From positions 124,001 through 188,000 of the forward strand of contig CP064997.1 of the NCBI GenBank assembly GCA_016700055.1: 64,000 bases of DNA, given 5' to 3'. Of the stretch, positions 1 to 6,826 are shown piece by piece; the first letter of the stretch is position 1; each line of letters begins with the position of its first letter. The notes beneath the pieces are model-generated. The model ran no database searches and was not told the DNA's origin. It saw only the letters and a list, made by a program, of their open reading frames with translations. The stretch is from Actinomycetota bacterium (GTDB lineage: Bacteria > Actinomycetota > Acidimicrobiia > Acidimicrobiales > Ilumatobacteraceae). The position numbers and the translations under genes are program-made.

Positions 1-1
1 C

Positions 2-217
2 GACGAGTACAAGGACCAGGTGCTGGAGGCTCCGACGATCCTCGGCGTCGAGTCGGTGGGGCCCGACGGTGTCACCATCCGCCTGACGGTGAAGACCGAG
101 CCGGGCGAGCAGTGGGCCTTGCAGAGAGCGCTGCGTGAGGGGGTCAAGGCCGCGCTCGACGACGCCGGGATCCGACCGCCGCCGCGCGGGTTCGCCGGCG
201 ACTGGCCGCGGACCTGA
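2..217 (+). CDS. MscS-family mechanosensitive channel, C-terminal fragment
   Basis: Only the last 71 codons are inside the window; the 5' end is cut by the window edge. The visible part reads through a GVESVGPDGVTIRLTVKTE segment and a PGEQWALQRALREGVK helix, ending with ALDDAGIRPPPR. This matches the cytoplasmic alpha/beta C-terminal domain of small-conductance mechanosensitive channels, which in actinobacteria typically ends in a similar KTxPGxQWxVxRELR...LDEAGI pattern. The membrane pore helices cannot be seen. The protein would act as a tension-gated channel releasing solutes after osmotic downshock. It converges on the Crp/Fnr gene four bases away. Family assignment rests on the C-terminal domain only. 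Confidence 0.7.
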   Translation, partial: DEYKDQVLEAPTILGVESVGPDGVTIRLTVKTEPGEQWALQRALREGVKAALDDAGIRPPPRGFAGDWPRT

Positions 218-221
218 CCGC

Positions 222-887
222 TCAGTCGGCGCTCGAGTGCGCCTCGATCGCCACGCTGTCGAGGATGCGCACCACGCCGCGCTCGACGGCGAGCGATCGC
301 TCACGGACCCCGATCTGCAGCACCCGATTCGCCGTCTGACGCACGGTGCCCGCCGCATGGGCGAGGTCGTCCTGGGACATGCGGATCGGATCGTCGCCGT
401 ATGCCTGCGCCAACACGTGGAGCCTTCGCCAGACCCTGATCTCAGGTGGCAGCAGCAGCTCGGCGGCAAGGGCGTTCGAGCGCACGAGCTGCTCGGTGAG
501 CACGGTCACGAGAAGGCGGTCGACCCCCGGATGCAGCAGGCGCAGCTCGTCGAAGTCGCGCCGCTCCAGCGTGAGCGCCGCGCAGTCCTCGAGCGCGCAG
601 ACGCGGGCCGTGCGGCGATGGTCGGGTTGCACCAGGGCGAGCGCGCCGAACATCTCGCCCGGCTGCACCACCCGCAGGATGATCGTGCTGCCCTGCAGCG
701 TCGTCGCGCTTACCTGCATGCGCCCGGACTGCAACAGGTAGAGGCGGTCCGCCGCGTCGCCCTCGTTGAACACCACCTGGCTCCGTCGGTAGTGGCGCGG
801 CCGCAGTCGCGCCACCACAGCCCCGCGCTCGGGTTCGCCGAGCTGGTCGAGCACTTCGAGCAGAGCGGCGCCCACACGCAGAACCAT
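222..887 (-). CDS. Crp/Fnr-family transcriptional regulator
   Basis: The product is 221 residues. Residues about 15-130 form a cyclic-nucleotide-binding fold, with LYLLQSGRMQV and PGEMFGALALV in the positions of the conserved beta-roll and phosphate-binding motif. Residues about 145-215 form a Crp-type winged helix-turn-helix (MSQDDLAHAAGTVRQTANRVL). Crp/Fnr proteins bind DNA as dimers and respond to cAMP or other signals; there is no cysteine cluster for an Fnr-type iron-sulfur centre, so a small-molecule or redox-independent signal is more likely. No clear Shine-Dalgarno precedes the ATG. A GTG four codons in (position 875) would sit seven bases after a CATGGT hexamer, so the start may be slightly internal. 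It diverges from the uncharacterised gene at 1043. Confidence 0.85.
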   Translation of the reverse strand: MVLRVGAALLEVLDQLGEPERGAVVARLRPRHYRRSQVVFNEGDAADRLYLLQSGRMQVSATTLQGSTIILRVVQPGEMFGALALVQPDHRRTARVCALEDCAALTLERRDFDELRLLHPGVDRLLVTVLTEQLVRSNALAAELLLPPEIRVWRRLHVLAQAYGDDPIRMSQDDLAHAAGTVRQTANRVLQIGVRERSLAVERGVVRILDSVAIEAHSSAD

Positions 888-911
888 GGAGTGTCAAAGG
901 TCACATGTCAA
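883..911 (-). promoter_or_regulatory. Candidate promoter for the Crp/Fnr gene
   Basis: On the minus strand a perfect TTGACA (906-911) is followed after 17 bases by CATGGT (883-888), which overlaps the annotated ATG. If used, transcription would begin near the GTG at 875, giving a leaderless message with a start four codons downstream. This is a pattern match only. Confidence 0.35.
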
Positions 912-1042
912 CTGGCGCGCGTGCGACAGTCCTGCCAGGGCCTTGGGGTGAATGTGAGCGGACACCAAGGGGGAACCGGGGGGTTCAGGAAATGTTGCTC
1001 TTTTCACGTGTCATCACGCTCACAGGCAGTCCGCGACGGACC

Positions 1043-1630
1043 ATGGCCTACGCCAACGACATCACCGGCTACGTCCGGGGCCACAGCACGCTCGACGTCA
1101 CCTGCTGGAACGCCGGCTTCGGCTACCCGCTCGGCACACTGGCTTGGTCGGCGATCGTCGACAGCCAGGCGACGCTCGCCGACGCATCGGCGAAGCTCCT
1201 CGGCGACAGCGGGTATCTAGACATGATCGATTCGGCGGCCGACATGATCTCCACGGGTGGAGAGGACCACCTGCGCGAGCTCATCGCCGGAGGTGAGGGT
1301 GGCACGGGCGAGGCACCACCGATCGGCGCCGTCGCCCAGATCACGACGGCAACGGCATTCGTCGACCGCTTCGCCGATGCACTCGGCTGGGGGGTGGAGG
1401 TCGCCCAGTTCGCGAGCGAAGTTCTCGGATCTCCGGTCGTCGTGCTGCGCGACCTGTTCGGCACGATGGGCCGGATCACCTGGATCGGCATCCAGCCCGA
1501 CATCGCCGCCGCGGAGAGCGCTGGGGCGAAGCTAGCTGGGAACGCCGACTACCTCGAGCGCATGAAGGGCACGGGCGAGCTGTTCATCCACGGCTCCGCC
1601 AACGTCAGCCAGCTGGTCCGCATCGCCTGA
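1043..1630 (+). CDS. Uncharacterised protein
   Basis: I do not recognise this 195-residue protein. It begins MAYANDITGYVRGHSTLD, is rich in Ala, Gly and acidic residues, has no signal peptide and no obvious catalytic motif; one moderately hydrophobic stretch (about residues 135-155, SPVVVLRDLFGTMG) is too short and polar to be a clear membrane segment. The frame is open upstream to 905, so in-frame alternatives exist (ATG at 992), but the segment before 1043 is Arg/Gly-rich and looks non-coding. No good Shine-Dalgarno precedes 1043. It stands alone, divergent from the Crp/Fnr gene with 155 bases between them, so regulation by that neighbour is plausible. Function unknown. Confidence 0.6.
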   Translation: MAYANDITGYVRGHSTLDVTCWNAGFGYPLGTLAWSAIVDSQATLADASAKLLGDSGYLDMIDSAADMISTGGEDHLRELIAGGEGGTGEAPPIGAVAQITTATAFVDRFADALGWGVEVAQFASEVLGSPVVVLRDLFGTMGRITWIGIQPDIAAAESAGAKLAGNADYLERMKGTGELFIHGSANVSQLVRIA

Positions 1631-1639
1631 CCACGCTCG

Positions 1640-1670
1640 CGGCCGCCGACCGGCCGAGTCACCTCGACTC
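1640..1670. terminator. Hairpins between convergent genes
   Basis: Two small inverted repeats lie between the stop codons of the uncharacterised gene and patA: CGGCC/GGCCG (1640-1644 with 1652-1656) and GAGTC/GACTC (1656-1660 with 1666-1670). They could end transcription from both sides, but neither is followed by a T run. Confidence 0.3.
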
Positions 1671-2597
1671 CGCGTAGCCGGGGTCACTCGGCCAGTTCGG
1701 TTGGAACATGTGCCATTGCTCGGGCGCCCGCCCGATCAACACCTCGAGTTCGCGCGCGAGGTACTGGGTGACGCGAGCCACGTCGTCGCGCAGCCCGCCT
1801 CGACGCTGCGCCGGCACCGGTGGGCGCACGATCGCGTGGTGGCCGTTGTACTTGCGCGTGAAGTAGACCGCGGTCGGCAATATCGGTGCCCCGGTGCGCA
1901 GTGACAGGGTCGCCGGGCCTGCCGGCAGCGTGGTCCGCTCGCCGAAGAACTCCACGTCTACTCCCCCACCCTGCAGGTCGCGGTCGCAGAGCAGGCACAC
2001 CACCTCGTTGTCCTTCAAGGCGCGCAGCACCGCGGCGGCCGCGCCCGGCCCGAGCGGGACGACGGACATGCCGAGATCGCGGCGCAGCTCCGCGAACCAC
2101 TCGAACAGCTCCGGCGGATCGAGCGGCTCGACGACCACCGTCAGCCGGTGGCCGCGATCGGTCATCCAGCGCCCGGCCCACTCCCATCCGCCGAGATGGG
2201 GCAGGGCGAGGATCACCCCGGTGCCGTTCGCCAGCGCGGGCAGGATGTGCTCGCGGTAGCCGACGGTGCTGAACCCGGCAGCGACGGCGCGTGCCGAAAG
2301 CGAAGGCAGCCGGAAGCTCTCGACGTAGTAGCGGGAGTAGCTGTCGAACGACTCTTGCACCGCCCGTCGCAGGGCGAACCCGTGGAGGCTGGGGTTCACG
2401 CGCCGCAGGTGACGTTCGATGATCGCCCGTCGTGAGCGCATGCTCGTGGCGAGCGTGGCCCCGATCGCGGTGGCCGCCGCCGATGCCAGCGGCCCCGGGG
2501 TGACCCGCGCCGCGAGCGAGCCGAGCTTGTACCCGGTGACGGCGAGCGTGTCGCCGAGCTCTTCGCGCGGCGTCTTCGGTGTGGACGGGTCGGTCAG
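1659..2597 (-). CDS. patA: LpxL/HtrB-type lipid acyltransferase, probable phosphatidylinositol mannoside acyltransferase
   Basis: The product (about 312 residues) has the lysophospholipid acyltransferase fold of the HtrB/LpxL superfamily. The catalytic HX4E motif is seen as HLGGWE within LALPHLGGWEWAG, followed by VCLLCDRDLQGGG and an AGPATLSLRTGAPILPTAVYF segment. In mycobacteria the homologue next to pgsA acylates mannosylated phosphatidylinositol at the inner face of the membrane. It follows pgsA directly. No ATG, GTG or TTG occurs near the expected N-terminus; the most likely start is CTG at 2597, which overlaps the pgsA TGA as CTGA. The next ATG is about 50 codons in and would remove conserved helix. 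The pimA mannosyltransferase gene usually found next is absent. Name by synteny and family, not proof of substrate. Confidence 0.75.
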   Translation of the reverse strand: MTDPSTPKTPREELGDTLAVTGYKLGSLAARVTPGPLASAAATAIGATLATSMRSRRAIIERHLRRVNPSLHGFALRRAVQESFDSYSRYYVESFRLPSLSARAVAAGFSTVGYREHILPALANGTGVILALPHLGGWEWAGRWMTDRGHRLTVVVEPLDPPELFEWFAELRRDLGMSVVPLGPGAAAAVLRALKDNEVVCLLCDRDLQGGGVDVEFFGERTTLPAGPATLSLRTGAPILPTAVYFTRKYNGHHAIVRPPVPAQRRGGLRDDVARVTQYLARELEVLIGRAPEQWHMFQPNWPSDPGYAESR

Positions 2598-3286
2598 GGG
2601 GTGCCCCGCCGGTGCCGCTGGATGCGCACGCGCCGGCTGGCCCTGGCCGTCCGCCTGCTCTGGCGGCGCGAGCGGCGCATCTCGATGCGTGCCGCGGTGA
2701 CGGGAGCGACGGCCGCCTGCTTCCACACCTTCACGAACCGCTGTACAGCGGTGATCACGGTCAGCGCCAGCATCAACCACAGGATCGGCACCAGCAAAAC
2801 GTCGAACAGCAACCCGATGCAGAGCAGGATCACGCGCTCGGCGCGCTCCATCAGCCCGCCCTTCGCGTACAGGCCGAGCGATTCGGCCTTGGCCCGCTGG
2901 TAGGAGATCACCGACGAGACCGCCATCACCGCGAACGGCAACATCGCCATGTGCGCCGAGTGCTCCGAGGCCAAGTACCAGGCGACACCGCCGAACAGCA
3001 AGGAGTCGGTGATGCGGTCGATCACCGAGTCGAAGAAGGCCCCGCGCTGGCTGGAGGCGTCGGAGGCCTTGGCCAGCGCCCCGTCGAGCAGATCGGGCAG
3101 TGCGGCCAGGATGACGAGCAGCAACCCGAGGTTGAGCGCGCCGGCGCCGATCGCGATTGCCGCGCCGACCGCGATGAGCAGGCCGGCCACGGTGAGATGG
3201 TCGGGCGTGAGCCCGGTCTTGCGCAACGAGTCGCCGATGGGCTTCACCGCCTTCTCCACCGGGGCCCGAAGGTGACCGTCGAACAT
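2594..3286 (-). CDS. pgsA: CDP-alcohol phosphatidyltransferase, probable phosphatidylinositol phosphate synthase
   Basis: The 230-residue membrane protein transfers a phosphatidyl group from CDP-diacylglycerol to an alcohol, in actinobacteria usually inositol phosphate. The signature DX2DGX2A...GX3DX3D is complete in its acidic residues: DLLDGALAK followed by GAFFDSVID; the usual Arg after the Ala is Lys. About five hydrophobic segments span residues 25-190, and the C-terminus is a long Arg-rich tail (from EMRRSRRQSRR). The start is ATG at 3286: TAGCCT (3295-3300 on the minus strand) sits eight bases upstream, suggesting a leaderless message. It overlaps patA. The thrS-HIT-pgsA-patA order of mycobacteria is conserved apart from the inserted EF-G segment, which supports the PIP-synthase role. 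Confidence 0.8.
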   Translation of the reverse strand: MFDGHLRAPVEKAVKPIGDSLRKTGLTPDHLTVAGLLIAVGAAIAIGAGALNLGLLLVILAALPDLLDGALAKASDASSQRGAFFDSVIDRITDSLLFGGVAWYLASEHSAHMAMLPFAVMAVSSVISYQRAKAESLGLYAKGGLMERAERVILLCIGLLFDVLLVPILWLMLALTVITAVQRFVKVWKQAAVAPVTAARIEMRRSRRQSRRTARASRRVRIQRHRRGTP

Positions 3287-3294
3287 GGGACGAC

Positions 3295-3300
3295 AGGCTA
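3295..3300 (-). promoter_or_regulatory. Candidate -10 (TAGCCT) for a leaderless pgsA-patA transcript
   Basis: The hexamer fits TANNNT and ends eight bases before the pgsA ATG. No Shine-Dalgarno is visible. This matches the same arrangement at several other genes in the window. Confidence 0.5.
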
Positions 3301-3415
3301 ACTCGGCGAACGCCACACCGCCTGTGACCCGACGCGCAGCTCCGCGATACGGTCGGCGCGTTAACCGGCACGTACGAGAACACCCGGCGCGTGCGTCGGC
3401 GAGAGGGGTAGAGCA

Positions 3416-5492
3416 GTGAGCGTGCAGACCGACAGGATTCGCAACGTGGTGCTGGTCGGACACGGCGGGTCGGGCAAGACGACCCTCGCCGAGGCCCTCC
3501 TCGCCCGCAGCGGAGCCGTCGCCCGTGGTGGGCGCGTCGACGACGGGTCCAGCCTTCTCGATACCGAGCCCGAGTCCCAGAAGCGGCGCATCTCCCTCTC
3601 GCTCGCGCTCGCGCCGTTCGATTGGAAGGCGACCGACGGCGAGACGTACCGGGTGAACCTGATCGACACCCCCGGTTACGCCGACTTCGTCGGCGAGGTC
3701 GAAGCGGCGTTCTCGGTTGCCGACCTGGCCGTCTTCGTGGTCAGCGCGGTCGAGGGGGTCGAGGTGCAGACCGAGGCTCTGTGGCGCCGAGCCGACGAGC
3801 TCGGTCTGCCCCGCATGGTCTTCGTGAACAAAGGAGGACAAGGAGCGCGCCGACTTCCACGCCGTGCTCGCGCAGATGAAGTCGCTGTTCGGCTCCGGCG
3901 TCACGCCGCTCGAGCTGCCCCTCGGCGAGGCGACCACACTGCACGGCATCGCCGACGTGTTGAGCGAAGAGGCGTACGAGTACGCGCCGGACGGCACCCA
4001 CCACAGCGAGCCGATGCCGAACGAGGTGGCCGAAGAGGAGCACAAGCTGCACGACGCGCTCGTCGAGGAGATCGTCTCCGGCGACGACGACCAGCTCGAG
4101 CGCTACCTGTCCGGTGACGTGCCCTCCGTCGCCGACCTCGAGCGCACCCTCGCCCACGAGGTGCTGGAGCTGGTCGAGTTCCCCGTGCTGCTCGGCTCGG
4201 CGACCACCGGGATCGGCGTCGACAGACTCGCCGACTTCATCTGCGAGCTCGGCCCCGCACCTCGCCCAGCCCAGGTGTCGGCCGGGACCGAAGTGGTCGA
4301 GGTCTCCCCCGACGCTGCCGGCCAACCGCTCATCCACGTGTTCAAGACCATCGCCGACCCCTTCGTCGGCCAGCTCTCGGTGTTCAAGGTGCTCTCGGGC
4401 ACGATCACGGCCGACGATCACCTGGTGAACTCCTCGAACGGCGCCGACGAGCGACTGCACGGGTTGTTCACGCTGCGCGGCAAGGAGCAGGTGCCGGCGA
4501 GCCGCCTCGTCGCCGGTGACATCGCTGCCGTGGCCAAGCTGGCTCACACCCGCACCGGTGACACGCTGGCGCCGAAGGGCTCGCCGGTGCGCGTCGTCGC
4601 CCCACCGGCGCCGACCGCGCTCTACGCCGTCGCGATCGCCCCGGTGACCCAGAGCGACGACGACAAGTTGGGTGGGGCGCTCGCCCGACTGCAGGCCGAA
4701 GACCCGGTGATCCTCGTCGACCGCGTCGACGAGACGCACCAGACCGTGCTGCGCGGGCTCGGCGACACCCACGTCGCGGTGACGCTGGAACGCCTGCAGC
4801 GCAAGTTCGGCGTGAGCGTGCGCACCACCGAGGTGAAGGTGCCCTACCGCGAGACGATCTCGGGTACCGCCGAGGCGGAGGGCAAGGTGAAGAAGCAGAC
4901 CGGGGGCCACGGCCAGTACGCGGTGGCCAACCTGCGCGTCGCCCCCCTGGAGCGCGGCGCCGGGTTCGAGTTCAAGGACGCCGTCGTCGGCGGAGCGATC
5001 CCGCGCAACTACATCCCCGCCGTGCAGAAGGGCATCGAGGAGACGATGTCGCTCGGCGGCGTGCACGGCTTCCCGGTCGTCGACGTGCGCGTCGAGTGCT
5101 ACGACGGCAAGTACCACGCCGTCGACTCGAGCGAGATGGCGTTCAAGACCGCGGCCGCGCAGGGCTTCAAGGACGCGATGGCCGCCGCCGGCGTGGTGGT
5201 GCTGGAGCCGGTTTCGCTCTTGATGGTGACGGTGCCCGCTTCGAGCCAGGGCGACGTGATGGGCGACGTCAACTCGCGGCGCGGACGAGTGCAAGGGACC
5301 GACTCGGTGGGCCACGGCGAGCAGCAGATCACCGCCCTCGTACCGACGAGCGAGCTGCAGCGCTACGCGATCGACCTGCGGTCGATGACCGGCGGGCGGG
5401 GACGGTTCTCGGTGCAGCACGACCACTACGACGTCTTGCCCGCGCACCTCGTCGACCGGGCGAAGGCCAAGCTCGCCGAGGGCGAATCGTGA
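3416..5492 (+). CDS. Elongation factor G-like translational GTPase, interrupted by a one-base frameshift
   Basis: Two frames together encode a full EF-G-like protein of about 690 residues. Frame one (from GTG 3416, with GAGAGGGG upstream) carries the P-loop GHGGSGKT and the G3 motif DTPG, up to VFVNK at codons 135-139. Frame two resumes at DKERADFH and continues through domains II, III, IV (TGGHGQYAVANLRV) and V (GDVMGDVNSRRG) to the stop at 5490. The shift is at an AAA run (3830-3832): removing one A gives a normal NKEDKERADF, so the break destroys the G4 NKxD motif that recognises guanine. Downstream codon use stays gene-like and unbroken, so sequencing error or a very recent mutation is most likely. 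Paralogue of canonical FusA, similar to the EF-G-like proteins of mycobacteria (FusA2 type). Confidence 0.8.
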
Positions 5493-5797
5493 CCGGTTCG
5501 AGCCCACTCGACCTGGCGGTCATGTTCCGCGGCCTTCCCCGACGCCAGCGCGAGGCGGCAGCCGCGGCCGAGGGCAGCGAAGGCGCCGCGGGGATCGTCG
5601 AGCGCATCGACTCACTCGTCGCTGCGGCGGCATCACTCGTCGGCAGTTCGGCAGACCCGCTCGCCGTGGCCGAGGCGATCGAAGCGATACCGGCCGACCA
5701 GTGGTCCGACGAGGTCCTCGACGCGTTGCGTGGAGAGGCGCTCCAGCTCGGGCGCGGGCTACGTGACCTCGAGCACCTCGGCGAGGAGAACCACTAG
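5489..5797 (+). CDS. Small uncharacterised protein coupled to the EF-G-like gene
   Basis: A 102-residue protein starting at GTG 5489, which overlaps the stop of the EF-G-like gene as GTGA, so the two are translationally coupled. It is mostly helical in appearance, Ala/Glu-rich, with no cysteine, no membrane segment and no signal peptide. The N-terminus reads TGSSPLDLAVMFRGLPRRQRE and the C-terminus is acidic (DLEHLGEENH). I do not recognise a family. Coupling suggests a function linked to the GTPase, for example a partner or a ribosome-associated factor, but that is inference. Confidence 0.65.
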   Translation: MTGSSPLDLAVMFRGLPRRQREAAAAAEGSEGAAGIVERIDSLVAAAASLVGSSADPLAVAEAIEAIPADQWSDEVLDALRGEALQLGRGLRDLEHLGEENH

Positions 5798-5815
5798 CGC
5801 GCAGGCCGGGCTAGT
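5793..5815. terminator. Bidirectional hairpin between convergent genes
   Basis: ACTAGC (5793-5798) and GCTAGT (5810-5815) form a perfect six-base stem around an 11-base loop. Each arm contains one of the two converging stop codons. No T run follows on either strand, so it is a weak terminator candidate. Confidence 0.4.
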
Positions 5816-6290
5816 CGAGGCCCTCGGGGTTGTCCTGCACCATGTGCTCGACGACCCGTCCGTCCACCGCGTCGACCAGCACGAGGCCGCGCGTTCGCGG
5901 CGGATCCTCGGCCGAGTAGCAGAGCACCCGCCAGGTGGGTCGGCTGCGCAGCCCTCGCCACACCTGCTGCGCCGAGGCGTGACCGATCGGGAACGCGACC
6001 GCCTCGCCGGCGGCTTGCAGGGCCTCGGTCTCGTCTACACGCATCCGCCAGCCCGACGTGATCGACACGACGCCGATCGCCACAAGGAGGATGCCCGCAC
6101 CGAGGATGCCGGCGTTCACCAGCACGGCGTCGTCGCCGGCGACCGCGAAGACCACGATGCATGCGAGTCCGACGACCGCGTACAGCACCCCCGGGATGCG
6201 TCTCCTGCTGTTGTCGGGGAAGCGGTACGGCCCGACGTGCTCTGCCGCGTTCAGGTCGGCGGGTAGCTCGTCGCGCAGCTCGTCACTCAT
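5811..6290 (-). CDS. Uncharacterised two-helix membrane protein
   Basis: The product has 159 residues. Two hydrophobic segments occur at about residues 33-52 (VLYAVVGLACIVVFAV) and 56-77 (LVNAGILGAGILLVAIGVV), with a soluble C-terminal half containing WRMRVDETEAL and a RGLVLVDAVDGRVVEHM stretch. I assign no function. It starts 11 bases after the HIT gene ends and is probably the last gene of a thrS-HIT-membrane protein transcript. ATG 6290 was chosen because the in-frame extension to 6329 overlaps the HIT gene and has no better start signal. It sits where pgsA follows in mycobacteria. Confidence 0.7.
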   Translation of the reverse strand: MSDELRDELPADLNAAEHVGPYRFPDNSRRRIPGVLYAVVGLACIVVFAVAGDDAVLVNAGILGAGILLVAIGVVSITSGWRMRVDETEALQAAGEAVAFPIGHASAQQVWRGLRSRPTWRVLCYSAEDPPRTRGLVLVDAVDGRVVEHMVQDNPEGLD

Positions 6291-6301
6291 CGTCGACGAG
6301 G

Positions 6302-6826
6302 CTACGGGGTCGACGCCGGGCGCGGCCACGCCGCACGGAGCCTGGCGGCCGTCACCGGCAAGGCCTCCGGCAGCGTGCGGGTGTTGGCCGTGGCGGTCAT
6401 GAAGTTCGCGTCACCGGTCCAGCGAGGGACGACGTGCACGTGGAGGTGGCCGGCGACGCTGCCCCCTGCCGGCCGGCCGAGGTTGACGCCTACGTTCAGC
6501 CCGTCCGGGTGATACGCGGCCCTGATCGCCACGACCGCGTCGGTGACGCTCGCCCAGAGCTCGGCGGCCTCTTCGGGAGCGAGGTCCTCGAGGCTCGAGA
6601 CCTCGCGGTACGGAAGCACCAGCAGGTGCCCGACCGAGTACGGGAAGGCGTTCAAGATGACGAACGTGTGCTGGCCCCTGTGCAAGACATGGGTCTCTTC
6701 GTCGGGCAGACCGGAGCCGAGGATGCGTGAGAACACGCTGCGCCCGTCGTCGGAGCCGACACCGCCCGCGGCCCCACCCGACTGCACGTACTCCGCTCGC
6801 CAGCCGTTCCACAGGCGCTCGAGCAT
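6302..6826 (-). CDS. HIT-domain protein, probable Ap4A phosphorylase/hydrolase
   Basis: The 174-residue protein carries the histidine triad H127-L-H-V-H131 in the context GGSVAGHLHVHVVPRW, the form found in the mycobacterial HIT protein encoded between thrS and pgsA, which degrades diadenosine tetraphosphate. The middle His of the triad is the nucleophile in this family. The N-terminal half contains the FVILNAFPYSVGHLLVLP strand pair of the fold. The start ATG at 6826 overlaps the thrS stop as ATGA, so translation is coupled to thrS; a GTG one codon upstream (6829) is also possible. Coupling with a tRNA synthetase is sensible because synthetases produce Ap4A. Confidence 0.85.
   Translation of the reverse strand: MLERLWNGWRAEYVQSGGAAGGVGSDDGRSVFSRILGSGLPDEETHVLHRGQHTFVILNAFPYSVGHLLVLPYREVSSLEDLAPEEAAELWASVTDAVVAIRAAYHPDGLNVGVNLGRPAGGSVAGHLHVHVVPRWTGDANFMTATANTRTLPEALPVTAARLRAAWPRPASTP

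Noticed and set aside
3830..3876. Independent downstream gene starting inside the EF-G frame two
   Set aside because: AAAGGAGG is about 26 bases from the nearest GTG, too far for normal initiation, and a protein without the P-loop would not be a working GTPase.
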